Below, in pieces: positions 17,865 to 26,771 of a stretch of 63,769 nucleotides of DNA (positions are counted from its first letter, which is position 1; every line of letters begins with the position of its first letter). This stretch comes from CAXBPY01 sp003455275 (GTDB lineage: Bacteria; Bacteroidota; Bacteroidia; Chitinophagales; UBA10324). The translations under genes were made by a program, and so were the position numbers. A model generated the notes under the pieces. The model saw only the letters and a list, made by a program, of their open reading frames with translations. It was not told the origin of the DNA and did no database searches. The stretch spans positions 1-63,769 of the forward strand of contig CAXBPY010000010.1 of the NCBI GenBank assembly GCA_963977675.1, given 5' to 3'.

Positions 17865-19076
17865 TTAAATCTTTACAAGCTTCACAGTTTCTTTTGCTCC
17901 GTTAATTGAAACAGAAATAAAGTAAACACCGGAAGTAAGTGCTTCACTATTCAAATCTAATTTATTAGTTCCTGCACTAAGTTGAGCAACCTGTTCATGA
18001 ACTAGCTTTCCGCTTATATCGAAAATGCTTAGCGTGGCCAGTGCATTTATATTACTCATTACCTGAACCACCGCCGGATTATCTTCCGAAACCACAGATG
18101 GAAAAACATTTACTGAAAAATAATTATCGTTTGTTTCATTTACAGAAACACTGTTACTAGTCAATTTAAACGCCATATCAAGATGATACCATCCTGAATT
18201 GTATGCATTGCCAGCAATGTAACTGCTATCCCATCCATTTGAATTGTAATTGTACCGCACATCACTTGGAATCAGCATTCCGTTGTTATAGAAATATTGG
18301 TTGCTGATTTTATCCAGGTCTTTATAATCATAAATGGTAAATGCATTAATCTTATTTACAACTGTTGCAGTAGTAACCGGATCAATTGTATCACCGGGTG
18401 AATATGAATTTCCGGGAAAGTAAGTAACAGTGGCACCGAATTTTTTTCCGGCAGGAACGCTCACACCGACAGGAACAAGAATTCCATGTTGTGTGGCGGT
18501 TGCAGTGTCATTTTCTCCAAGTAATACCACCACTTCAGATGAAAAACCTGAACCTTTTCGTGTGTCGGGATTGTATGGAACATTAGCATAACTGCGGTCG
18601 TCGCTCCATGGATCAGCAACGAAAGTAATGTCGGGGTCTTCATAAAACTGAAACACAACTGTGTCAGGATTATTGTGCTGAAAACGATAGTATCGATACC
18701 AAAGCAAAACAGAATCTACAGTATAATCTGCATTCTGATCAATCAAAGTATTGTTAATGAAATTGAGTGATGAAGGATCACACATCTGCCCGTAAGAATG
18801 CTTCCATACTGAACCGAAACCTGATGAGAATTCTGTAAGCACAGTTGAATCAGGAAACAGATAGTTGCGATAGTAATCGCAATTGCCTCCCATACCATCA
18901 ATTGTTTCGCCGTAGTTATACCATTCTGATACAAACTGCCGGTTGGCAGATTTTGAATTCAACAATGCATGATGACTGATTTCATTGGTTTCATTCGGCT
19001 GAACATTTAATGGCGCTTGTGCAAATGAAAACACAGCAGCAAACAGGGGGAGTGTGAGTGTAAATAATTTTTTCAT
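17865..19076 (-). CDS. Secreted protein with T9SS type A sorting tail
   Basis: A 403-aa protein with a signal peptide (cleavage near FSFAQ) and a C-terminal T9SS sorting domain of about 80 residues: FSVNVFPSVVSEDNPAVVQV, then SIFDISGKLV and LTSGVYFISVSING, ending in KLVKI. It should be exported by type IX secretion and left on the surface or released. The body (about 30-310) is rich in Tyr, Asn and Asp and not recognised as a known enzyme. It is monocistronic, with a terminator downstream. Confidence 0.85.
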   Translation of the reverse strand: MKKLFTLTLPLFAAVFSFAQAPLNVQPNETNEISHHALLNSKSANRQFVSEWYNYGETIDGMGGNCDYYRNYLFPDSTVLTEFSSGFGSVWKHSYGQMCDPSSLNFINNTLIDQNADYTVDSVLLWYRYYRFQHNNPDTVVFQFYEDPDITFVADPWSDDRSYANVPYNPDTRKGSGFSSEVVVLLGENDTATATQHGILVPVGVSVPAGKKFGATVTYFPGNSYSPGDTIDPVTTATVVNKINAFTIYDYKDLDKISNQYFYNNGMLIPSDVRYNYNSNGWDSSYIAGNAYNSGWYHLDMAFKLTSNSVSVNETNDNYFSVNVFPSVVSEDNPAVVQVMSNINALATLSIFDISGKLVHEQVAQLSAGTNKLDLNSEALTSGVYFISVSINGAKETVKLVKI

Positions 19077-19167
19077 GTGATTTTTTTGAGGAGTGAAAAG
19101 TAGTTGAGAAAAACAAAACAGGAAATTATGAAGAACAAAAGTTTTTTCAAATGTTATTATTGTCCGG

Positions 19168-20304
19168 ATGAGTGATGAAAAAAAATCAGTTGTTTACCTT
19201 CCCGGAATTAACGGGCTTCGGGCCATTGCTGCTATGGCCGTGGTAGTTTCACACACATCTAAGTCCTTAATTTTTTTTAACCTGAATCCCATCATTTTCG
19301 GAACCGGAGATAATGGAACTCCGGAAGGTTTTGCACTTGCAGGTTTTGGAGTAAGTATCTTTTTTGCCATCAGCGGTTTCTTGATTACTTACCTGCTGCT
19401 TTTGGAAAAAGAAAATAATATCATCAGTGTCCGAAAGTTTTATGTCAGAAGGATATTGCGAATCTGGCCGCTTTATTATTTATATCTTTCAATTTGCCTT
19501 GTTGTGATTGTCATCATTCACGAGTCTGTAAATCTTCAATCACTTTTCTTCTATATTTTTTATGCAGCCAATATTCCTTTCACGCTGGGTATTCCTTTAT
19601 TGTTTGTAGGGCATTATTGGTCACTTGGAATAGAAGAACAGTTTTATATTCTGTGGCCCTGGTTTATGAAGAAGGTAAAAAATCATGTTGAACTTTTACT
19701 TATACTGATTATTCTGGTTCTTATATCTATTAAAGTGGGAGTTCATTTTTTTTACAATGGATCTCTCCTCGATAGCGGATTGCAGTTGGCAAGATTTCAG
19801 TGCATGATGATTGGTGCACTGGGTGCCATTCTTTTTTACAGGAAGAACAAATTATTTCTTATGCTCGCTGATAATAAACTCACGCAAGCCATTTCACTCC
19901 TGGTTTTGTTTATTGTTGCGATTAACCGGTTTCATATTTTTTCAATTATTGATCAGGAAATTATTTGCGTGATTTCTGTATTCCTGATTACAGGTCAGGT
20001 CAATATCAAAAACAGATTAATTCCATTTGAGAATGAAGTGTTTGATTTCCTCGGAAAAATTTCCTATGGAATTTATGTCATACATCCCCTCATAATTTTT
20101 CTATGTTACTCCTCTTTCGGAAATTTGGAATTGAATTCAGGATTGAAATACTTCCTGGTTTATCTGGCAGTTTTTACCCTGACTATTTTGACTGCTTCCT
20201 TCTCTTATAATTTTTTCGAAAAAAGATTTTTACGATTAAAGAAAAAATTCACCCTCGTTAATTCTTCAGGCACACGGCATCTTACAGAGCTCAATCAGCC
20301 TTGA
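19168..20304 (+). CDS. Acyltransferase 3 family membrane protein
   Basis: A 378-aa integral membrane acyltransferase of the OafA/YrhL type, which O-acetylates or otherwise acylates surface sugars. Blocks seen: LPGINGLRAIAAMAVVVSHT with the conserved His, FFAISGFLITYLLLLEKE, VRRILRIWPLYY, and HYWSLGIEEQFY. About ten hydrophobic helices follow the family pattern. There is no linked polysaccharide cluster, so the acceptor is unknown. Confidence 0.92.
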   Translation: MSDEKKSVVYLPGINGLRAIAAMAVVVSHTSKSLIFFNLNPIIFGTGDNGTPEGFALAGFGVSIFFAISGFLITYLLLLEKENNIISVRKFYVRRILRIWPLYYLYLSICLVVIVIIHESVNLQSLFFYIFYAANIPFTLGIPLLFVGHYWSLGIEEQFYILWPWFMKKVKNHVELLLILIILVLISIKVGVHFFYNGSLLDSGLQLARFQCMMIGALGAILFYRKNKLFLMLADNKLTQAISLLVLFIVAINRFHIFSIIDQEIICVISVFLITGQVNIKNRLIPFENEVFDFLGKISYGIYVIHPLIIFLCYSSFGNLELNSGLKYFLVYLAVFTLTILTASFSYNFFEKRFLRLKKKFTLVNSSGTRHLTELNQP

Positions 20305-20308
20305 ACTC

Positions 20309-20327
20309 ATCTTGAACTCTTCAAGAT
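20309..20327 (+). other. Inverted repeat after the acyltransferase gene
   Basis: A perfect 8-bp inverted repeat (ATCTTGAA / TTCAAGAT, 3-nt loop) begins 4 nt after the stop codon. It has no good T tract; it may be a weak terminator or a binding site upstream of the next gene. Confidence 0.4.
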
Positions 20328-20395
20328 AATTTAATTAATAGTTTTCTGTTTTATCGAAAGAGATTTAGATACTTGCACACTGAAAATCAAAACAC

Positions 20396-22543
20396 ATGAA
20401 AAAATTATTTCCATTCGCTTTTGCTTTGGTAATTCTCACACTTAACTTATCAAAGATTTATGCTCAAACATATCCGCTTGTCAGCATTCATGACTTGCAG
20501 TATGTAGATGATCAAAGTCTTTCGCAAACTAATGCCATGGACTCTTCGGTTATTTACGCAGGAGATACCGTTCAGATTGAAGGTGTCGTAACTTTTGATC
20601 CTTGTGCATACGGGCAAAGTACTACCGGTTCGCGGGTTGGAACATTTCTAGCACAACCAAATGATTCAGGTGCGTGGAGCGGTATTCATGTTCTCATTGA
20701 TCCCGGAACAATTGGGTATGGCAGCGGCCCGGCTGCTGTTCAGCAGTTGAGCGACGATGTTTTATTTCATGATAATTTCGTTTATGGCAATACTGTGAAG
20801 GCGACAGGTATTCTTTCTAATTTCAGCAACAACACACAGTTGGTTTTGTTGCCAGTTCAATCTGTTGTCACCAGCATTAGCAATCCTGTTCCGGGTCCAC
20901 ATGTTCTTTCAATTGACACTTTCGAAATCAGCGACGGACAGGGCGGACAAATTTTTCAGCCACTCACCGGAGAAAAATATGAAGGTACCTATGTTGAATT
21001 TCAAAATGTCCGTATTGTAGATGTTTCTGTTACATCCGGCGGAGCAAGAATTAACTGGAGCTTGCAGGATAATTTCGGAAACAAAATAAAAGTTCGCGAC
21101 ATGAGCGGTTGGGTCAGAAATGACACTTCTGATAACTTTTGCACTTCATCAGGAAGTTATACTGTAATGCCGTTTGATACACCCATCGTTAATTCAGTTC
21201 TTGCATTTGTCCGGGGTGTAATTATCGAATACAAAACAACCAGTGGCCCTTATGAATACTGGCTTGCACCACTTACACTTAATGATATTGGCCCAACTAC
21301 CTATGTAGGTCCTACAGTGATTTCGACCACACTTAGCCAACCCATTCCTAATACTACACAATCACAAACTGTTACTGCCCTTATTACCGACGATCAGTCA
21401 GTTGCTTCGGCGGTTCTGTACTACACAGTTGGATTGAGCGGAACGGTTTTTACCTCCACTGCAATGACCAACATCGGTGGGAATAACTGGCAGGCAACAA
21501 TTCCAGCAACCGGACCTGACAGCACTTACATAAAATATTGGATTAAGGCAACCGACAATCAGGGTTATTACACTAACACACCAGATTCGCTTGGCACCAA
21601 CAGTTATTACCTCATTCTTAATTCAGGTATCACAAGTTTGACTCAGTTAAATATTAATCCACTCGGATATTTCAATTCACCCTATATCAATGAAACCATA
21701 ACAAACATGAATGCTCCCGCAACTGTTGTGAGCACTACGAGTTTGTATGATGAAGGAAGAGTGTTTATTCAGGATGCACAAATTCCATGGAGCGGAATTG
21801 CGTTGAAAGGTCCCGGTATTTACAACCTTATTCGTGGCGAAAGAATAAATATTACGAAAGGAAAAGTGATTGAAGATTTTGGTGTTACTACTCTCGACTC
21901 TGTCACCTTTACCATTTTAGACACTCTACCTGAAATCACTCCCATCATGACAGTTCCTATGGATAGTGTAATTGCCGGTTTATATAACTACACTGAAAAA
22001 TATGAAAGCATGTTGCTCGGTTACGATACGGTTTATGTTGTTAGTTTGAATCCGGATGCGCCAAGCAATTTTGGTGAGTGGGCGGTTTATGAAAGTGTTT
22101 TCCCTGTGGGCCAATTGCGCTGCGATGATGAATCAAATGATATAGGTGCCACTTTTAATACAGACTCACTGATCCTGAATCAGCAACTTGATTACATATA
22201 TGGAATTTTGACACGCGCACATGGCAATTGGAAACTGTTGCCTCGTAATCTGGATGACATTGCAGGTTTTCATACTGTTTTCATCAGCACCAATGATCTT
22301 ATTACAGAAAACAAATGGATTATATATCCCAATCCTGCTTGCAGCGAGTTGACAGTAAGCTGTAAGCAGTTAACCGGCGATGCTGAGATTCAATTATTCG
22401 ATGCATCCGGAAGAATGATTATGAATAGAAAATCCGATTCAAAAAATACCTTGTTAAACATTCAATTACTTTCCGCTGGAACTTACTTCATTCGTATTAA
22501 TGACGGAAGCGGTGTAATGAATGCTAAAGTGATTAAGATGTAA
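20396..22543 (+). CDS. Large secreted protein with T9SS type A sorting tail
   Basis: A 715-aa exported protein: signal peptide (cleavage near KIYAQ), N-terminal and C-terminal beta-rich regions that look like OB or nucleic-acid-binding-like folds (for example NTVKATGILSNFSN near 135 and RGERINITKGKVIEDFG near 480), a fibronectin-like module around 310-405, and a sorting tail (IIYPNPACSELTVSC, LFDASGRMI, AGTYFIRINDGS). No catalytic motif was recognised; such proteins often bring nucleic acid or carbohydrate binding to the surface. A strong terminator follows. Confidence 0.85.
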   Translation: MKKLFPFAFALVILTLNLSKIYAQTYPLVSIHDLQYVDDQSLSQTNAMDSSVIYAGDTVQIEGVVTFDPCAYGQSTTGSRVGTFLAQPNDSGAWSGIHVLIDPGTIGYGSGPAAVQQLSDDVLFHDNFVYGNTVKATGILSNFSNNTQLVLLPVQSVVTSISNPVPGPHVLSIDTFEISDGQGGQIFQPLTGEKYEGTYVEFQNVRIVDVSVTSGGARINWSLQDNFGNKIKVRDMSGWVRNDTSDNFCTSSGSYTVMPFDTPIVNSVLAFVRGVIIEYKTTSGPYEYWLAPLTLNDIGPTTYVGPTVISTTLSQPIPNTTQSQTVTALITDDQSVASAVLYYTVGLSGTVFTSTAMTNIGGNNWQATIPATGPDSTYIKYWIKATDNQGYYTNTPDSLGTNSYYLILNSGITSLTQLNINPLGYFNSPYINETITNMNAPATVVSTTSLYDEGRVFIQDAQIPWSGIALKGPGIYNLIRGERINITKGKVIEDFGVTTLDSVTFTILDTLPEITPIMTVPMDSVIAGLYNYTEKYESMLLGYDTVYVVSLNPDAPSNFGEWAVYESVFPVGQLRCDDESNDIGATFNTDSLILNQQLDYIYGILTRAHGNWKLLPRNLDDIAGFHTVFISTNDLITENKWIIYPNPACSELTVSCKQLTGDAEIQLFDASGRMIMNRKSDSKNTLLNIQLLSAGTYFIRINDGSGVMNAKVIKM

Positions 22544-22564
22544 TCAGAAAATTTTTCTCTATAT

Positions 22565-22598
22565 AAAAATGCCCCGCAAAAATCTGCGGGGCATTTTT
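22565..22598. terminator. Strong bidirectional terminator
   Basis: A perfect 14-bp inverted repeat (AAAAATGCCCCGCA / TGCGGGGCATTTTT) with a 6-nt loop lies between two convergent genes. The GC core with A/T flanks on both sides suits termination in both directions. Confidence 0.88.
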
Positions 22599-22620
22599 AT
22601 TATAATTCAACTTAAAGAAA

Positions 22621-23346
22621 TCACCACCCCTGAACCAGCAAATCTGCAATGTGCATGGTCTTAATGTCCAGGTGATTTTTTTTAATATACCCATCAACAT
22701 GCATAAGGCAACTGATGTCGGTACTAACGATATATTCCGAACCTGTTGCAACAGCACTTTCCGCTTTTTGATCAGCCATTGCAGAACTGATGTCTGAATA
22801 TTTAACAGCGAATGTTCCGCCGAATCCGCAACAGGTTTCGCATTCCTTCATTTCGCGTAACTCTAAACCGCGGACATTATTCAGAAGCGTGCGGGGCGGA
22901 GTTTTGATCTTGCATTCGCGCAATGCGCCGCAGGCATCATGATAAGTTACTGCAGCATTGAACTCAGCACCTACATCTTCCACTTTCAAAACATTCACTA
23001 AAAATTCGGTGAACTCAAATGTGTTTTTCTGCAATTGCTTGCAGTCATTATGCAATGCGCTATTGTCAAATAGTTCGGAATAAAAATTACGGACAAAACC
23101 AACACAGCTTCCGCTTGGGCCCACCACATAATTGTAATCCGAAAAATCATGAATAAATTTTTCTCCCACAGCTCGTGATTCATTCCAGAAACCTGCATTG
23201 AAAGCAGGCTGGCCGCAACAAGTTTGTGAAGGATTGTAACTGACCTCGCAGTCAAATTTCTCCAGCACCTTAATCATGTTAAATGCAGTTTGAGGAAAAA
23301 GCTGATCAACAAAACAGGGGATAAACAAATTGACTTTAGTGCTCAT
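22621..23346 (-). CDS. LutA/LldE-like (Fe-S)-binding oxidoreductase subunit
   Basis: The 241-aa protein carries two cysteine-rich CCG domains, as in LutA/LldE, part of the LutABC lactate-oxidation complex: FIPCFVDQLFPQ with TCCGQPAFNAG in the first, and YHDACGALREC with CETCCGFGGTFAVKY in the second. I start at MSTKVNLFIPCF (ATG 23346), 14 nt after the MFS stop; the longer frame overlaps the transporter. LutB and LutC homologues are not adjacent, so partners must lie elsewhere. Substrate uncertain (lactate, glycolate or other). Confidence 0.87.
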   Translation of the reverse strand: MSTKVNLFIPCFVDQLFPQTAFNMIKVLEKFDCEVSYNPSQTCCGQPAFNAGFWNESRAVGEKFIHDFSDYNYVVGPSGSCVGFVRNFYSELFDNSALHNDCKQLQKNTFEFTEFLVNVLKVEDVGAEFNAAVTYHDACGALRECKIKTPPRTLLNNVRGLELREMKECETCCGFGGTFAVKYSDISSAMADQKAESAVATGSEYIVSTDISCLMHVDGYIKKNHLDIKTMHIADLLVQGW

Positions 23347-23360
23347 GTGTGTTGGCGAAT

Positions 23361-24716
23361 TTATACTCGTGTGTTTGATGAAGTTGATTCTTTGTTCACA
23401 TGATTCTTCACTCCCATCAATCCAATCATACCAATCAAAAAGAAAACGGTGAATGCAAGAATGGAGTTGAGCATGCTGCCGGTCCATTCATAAATCAATC
23501 CATAAGTAATTGTTCCAACAACGATTGCCAGTTTTTCTGACACATCAAAAAATGAAAAGAAAGATGCGTGGTCTTCTGTTTCAGGCAGAAGTTTAGAATA
23601 GGTACTTCGTGAAAGTGATTGTGTGCCTCCCATCACCATACCCACGCAGAATGCAAGAAAATAAAAAGCATATGATTTCGATTCGGGTGTTACGGCAATG
23701 AATTTGAACATCACATATGCCATTATGCAGATTGCAATCCAGATAATGATAGCCACCCGTAGTGTTTTTACATTTCCATTTCTTTTTGAAAGCGACGAAA
23801 ACAAATATGCCCCACCAATTGCTACGAGTTGAATAATGAGCACCGTGAGAATAAGCTCTGTGGTTTCGAGTTTCAATTCGTCTGTTCCGAAAACTGTAGC
23901 GATATACATGACAGTTTGCAGTGCCATACTATAAAAGAAAAAACCGAAAAGAAAATTTCTTAACCGGCTTAATCCTTTCAGTTGGTTCCATACTTTCTTC
24001 AACTCATTATAACCGCCCCAAATGGACCCTTCACTTGTTGCACGCGCCGCCAGGTGTGCATTGTATCCTTTCTGAAAATTTCCGAGTGCCCGAAAAGTTA
24101 TTTGTGCAAACAGCGCCCACCACACTCCAACTGTAAGCAGTGAAATCTGGGTCGGAAGTTTTCCTTCATCCATACCAAACCAACAGGGTTTCATAATCAC
24201 CAGGAGATTTGCAATCAAGAGCAAAACGCTTCCAATATATCCAAGAGAAAAACCTTTTGCACTTACGCGGTCTTGTTCGCTTTCAACTGCTATTTCCGGA
24301 AGAAATGCATTGTAGAAAACCAGTGAACCGCAAAATCCAATGCATGCTAGAATGAATGGAACTATACCAACATAAATATTGCTGCCGTCATAGAAGTAAA
24401 GCGCAGAACAACTTGCGGCACCGAGGTAACAAAAGCATTTCATGAAGAATAATTTATTGCGGCGGTAGTCGGCAATGGAAGAAAGCAGTGGAGAAATGAA
24501 TGCAATAAAAAGAAACGCGAACGACAGCGAGTAAGAATACAGAGCGCCCCGCAAATAGGTTCTTCCGAATGCATGCACCTCATCGGGAGTTACTGCATTG
24601 TAATAAATCGGAAATACAGCAGAGACAATCACCAGCGAATAAACTGAATTTGCCCAGTCATACATCGCCCAGCCATTTATTAGTTTTTTATCGCCGCGTT
24701 TAAGTGTCGTATTCAT
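23361..24716 (-). CDS. UMF1-type MFS transporter
   Basis: An integral membrane protein with about 12 helices of the UMF1 (Atg22-like) branch of the major facilitator superfamily. The family start GWAMYDWANSVYSLVIVSAV is clear, and SLSRSTYSKLLPETEDHASF with FFDVSEKLAIVVGT follows near residue 370. I choose the ATG at 24716, which places this block near residue 15; an ATG at 24755 is possible. Substrate unknown. It is 14 nt upstream of the LutA-like gene, so the two may serve uptake and oxidation of the same compound. Confidence 0.88.
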   Translation of the reverse strand: MNTTLKRGDKKLINGWAMYDWANSVYSLVIVSAVFPIYYNAVTPDEVHAFGRTYLRGALYSYSLSFAFLFIAFISPLLSSIADYRRNKLFFMKCFCYLGAASCSALYFYDGSNIYVGIVPFILACIGFCGSLVFYNAFLPEIAVESEQDRVSAKGFSLGYIGSVLLLIANLLVIMKPCWFGMDEGKLPTQISLLTVGVWWALFAQITFRALGNFQKGYNAHLAARATSEGSIWGGYNELKKVWNQLKGLSRLRNFLFGFFFYSMALQTVMYIATVFGTDELKLETTELILTVLIIQLVAIGGAYLFSSLSKRNGNVKTLRVAIIIWIAICIMAYVMFKFIAVTPESKSYAFYFLAFCVGMVMGGTQSLSRSTYSKLLPETEDHASFFSFFDVSEKLAIVVGTITYGLIYEWTGSMLNSILAFTVFFLIGMIGLMGVKNHVNKESTSSNTRV

Positions 24717-24864
24717 TGTGTGAATTTGTGTTGAACAAAGAAGGAAAGAAATCATCAGAAAGTATTGATTCGGTCAACAGGACTTTCAACAAGTCAGATT
24801 CTGAGAAGAAGAAAAAGATGAATGAAAATCATTCTCTACTTTTATCTCAGTAAAAAAATAAACA

Positions 24865-25323
24865 ATGAAAAAAATATTTTCTTTTTTGGTTTTTGCACTG
24901 ATTGCAGTGTTGAGCACAACAAATTGCTTTGCTCAGAAAACCACTTCACCTTCCGGCAATGTCTCTAAACAGCAAACCCAGGCTGTTAACACCGGCACAA
25001 CTGATAATTCAAAACTTACATCAAAAGAAATAGCAACAAAGGTGACAGACTGGATGAGAACAAATGTTGGAATCAATGACGCGCAGGCCGGCAGAGTGAA
25101 TGTCGCTACTTCAGGTTTGATTGAGAAGGTTCGTTCGATTCAGCAATCTGGAGGTGATGCAGCAGATAAAAAAGCCGCTATGCGCGAAGCAATGAATCTG
25201 TATAATGCTCAATTGAAAAGTTTATTCACAGCAGAACAAATGACCACTTACAATTCAAAAAAGAGTGAACTCAAAACTCAGTATAAAGAATTTAAGGATG
25301 CTGAAGCATCATCTGCGGAATAA
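24865..25323 (+). CDS. Hypothetical periplasmic helical protein
   Basis: A 152-aa protein with a signal peptide (cleavage near NCFAQ), a Ser/Thr/Gln-rich linker, then two or three amphipathic helices (about 50-150). The part ending in SLFTAEQMTTYNSKKSELK resembles the generic Spy/CpxP-like helical repeats of Bacteroidota, where a helix pair ends with T-x-E-Q-x-x-x-Y. Function unknown; a chaperone-like role is only a guess. Monocistronic, with a strong terminator downstream. Confidence 0.75.
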   Translation: MKKIFSFLVFALIAVLSTTNCFAQKTTSPSGNVSKQQTQAVNTGTTDNSKLTSKEIATKVTDWMRTNVGINDAQAGRVNVATSGLIEKVRSIQQSGGDAADKKAAMREAMNLYNAQLKSLFTAEQMTTYNSKKSELKTQYKEFKDAEASSAE

Positions 25324-25345
25324 AATTCATCAGTAAAAAAAATTG

Positions 25346-25379
25346 AAACCCTCGTTAATTAACTGACGAGGGTTTTTTT
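25346..25379 (+). terminator. Rho-independent terminator
   Basis: Arms AAACCCTCGT and ACGAGGGTTT (10-bp stem, 10-nt loop) are followed by seven T. It lies between a plus-strand gene and the convergent yraN; A-rich DNA on the other side may make it bidirectional. Confidence 0.87.
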
Positions 25380-25750
25380 CAGTTCTCTATGTCATAAGGG
25401 AAGAATGCATCTTCGAAATGTGTAATTTCCGGTAGGCCGTTCCTGATTACAATAGAAATAATATCAAATCGTAAATCAGTTTCTAAATTTTTTTGCTCCA
25501 TAAATTCTTCAGCTGCGAGCGCCATTAGTTTTTGTTTTGATTCATCAACCGCTGTTTCCGGAAATCCGAAATAATCGCTGCTGCGGGTTTTCACTTCAAC
25601 AAACACAATTGTATGCTGCTGTTTAGCAATGATATCAATTTCTGCTCTCTTGAACCTCCAGTTGATTTCAAGAATAGTGTAGTCCTTGCTTTGTAAATAT
25701 TCCAGTGCAAGAATTTCACCTTTTACTCCCAGCTCATTGTGCGCACTCAT
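25379..25750 (-). CDS. yraN: YraN/UPF0102 family nuclease-fold protein
   Basis: A 123-aa protein of the UPF0102 family with the restriction-endonuclease-like fold. The metal-binding core is visible: G-x-x-GE near 8-12, E37 and D39 in RAEIDII, and E52-x-K54 in FVEVKTR. The family is widespread, next to rnhB in many genomes, and its biological role is not established. Divergent from the isomerase gene with a 40-nt spacer. Confidence 0.93.
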   Translation of the reverse strand: MSAHNELGVKGEILALEYLQSKDYTILEINWRFKRAEIDIIAKQQHTIVFVEVKTRSSDYFGFPETAVDESKQKLMALAAEEFMEQKNLETDLRFDIISIVIRNGLPEITHFEDAFFPYDIEN

Positions 25751-25763
25751 AAATGAAAAAATT

Positions 25764-25771
25764 TACATTCG
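25764..25771 (+). promoter_or_regulatory. Possible -7 element for the isomerase gene
   Basis: TACATTCG, 19 nt before the ATG at 25791, is one base from TAnnTTTG. The same TAcnTTCG form precedes the M24 peptidase and RluD-like genes here. No clear -33 element. Confidence 0.35.
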
Positions 25772-25790
25772 CCGAAAAGTAAAGCAATAA

Positions 25791-26768
25791 ATGGAAAAAC
25801 TAATAGCCGGATTTACTGAACAGTTAAAGGAAGCAATTGAAATTGGAAGAAGCGCAGAACTGACACCTCAACATCACGATATTCGAAATGTTGTAATTGC
25901 CGGGCTCGGCGGTTCCGGAATAGGCGGAAGTATTGTGTCGGAACTGGTGCATGATAAAATGAAAGTTCCGATTGTGTTGTGCAAAGCATATCATCTTCCG
26001 GAATTTGTAAACGAACACACGCTGCTCATCACCTGTTCTTACAGTGGAAACACTGAAGAAACCATTCATGCACTGGAAGACGGAATGAACCGGATGGCAA
26101 AAATTGTTTGCATTACTTCGGGTGGTTCCATGAAAAAAATTGCAGACAAAGCAGCGATTGATTCAATCATCATTCCCGGCGGAATGCCGCCACGCGCGTG
26201 TTTGGGATATTCCATGCTTCAGATTCTTTACATACTTTTTCATTACCGCTTAATTGATTTAGGTTTTGAAGAAGGTGTGAAAAGTGCTATAAAACTTTTG
26301 GATAAGAATGAAAAAAAGATTCGAAAGGAAGCTGTGCGCGTTGCAAAAAAACTGAACAAAAAAACTCCGGTGATTTACGGATGCGCAGGATATGAAGGTG
26401 CAGCCGTTCGCTTCCGCCAGCAGTTGAATGAAAATGCAAAAGTGCTTTGCTGGCATCATGTAATTCCTGAAATGAACCATAATGAATTGGTGGGTTGGAC
26501 ACAGAAAGGAAAATATGCCGTGGTGTTTCTACGAAATGAAAATGATTACGAACGAAATCAAATGCGAATTGACATCAACAAAAAAATTATTTCTCAGCAC
26601 GCTAAAACAATTATTGAAATATTCTCAAAAGGAGAAAGTGCAATTGAAAACACGCTCTATCTGATTCACCTGTGCGACTGGGTTTCATTCTATTTATCTG
26701 AAATCAGAAAAGTAGATGCAACAGAAGTGAAAGTGATTGATTACCTGAAATCGGAGTTAGGAAAATAG
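25791..26768 (+). CDS. Bifunctional phosphoglucose/phosphomannose isomerase
   Basis: A 325-aa two-SIS-domain isomerase that interconverts glucose or mannose 6-phosphate with fructose 6-phosphate. Features: phosphate-binding GLGGSGIGGSIVSEL near 40, SYSGNTEET near 84, the family-specific PGGMPPRACLGYS near 125, and ENAKVLCWHHVIPEMNHNE near 220, holding the catalytic Glu/His region. It belongs to the group found in archaea and many bacteria rather than to classic Pgi. The S46 peptidase gene follows after 3 nt. Confidence 0.92.
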   Translation: MEKLIAGFTEQLKEAIEIGRSAELTPQHHDIRNVVIAGLGGSGIGGSIVSELVHDKMKVPIVLCKAYHLPEFVNEHTLLITCSYSGNTEETIHALEDGMNRMAKIVCITSGGSMKKIADKAAIDSIIIPGGMPPRACLGYSMLQILYILFHYRLIDLGFEEGVKSAIKLLDKNEKKIRKEAVRVAKKLNKKTPVIYGCAGYEGAAVRFRQQLNENAKVLCWHHVIPEMNHNELVGWTQKGKYAVVFLRNENDYERNQMRIDINKKIISQHAKTIIEIFSKGESAIENTLYLIHLCDWVSFYLSEIRKVDATEVKVIDYLKSELGK

Positions 26769-26771
26769 AAT

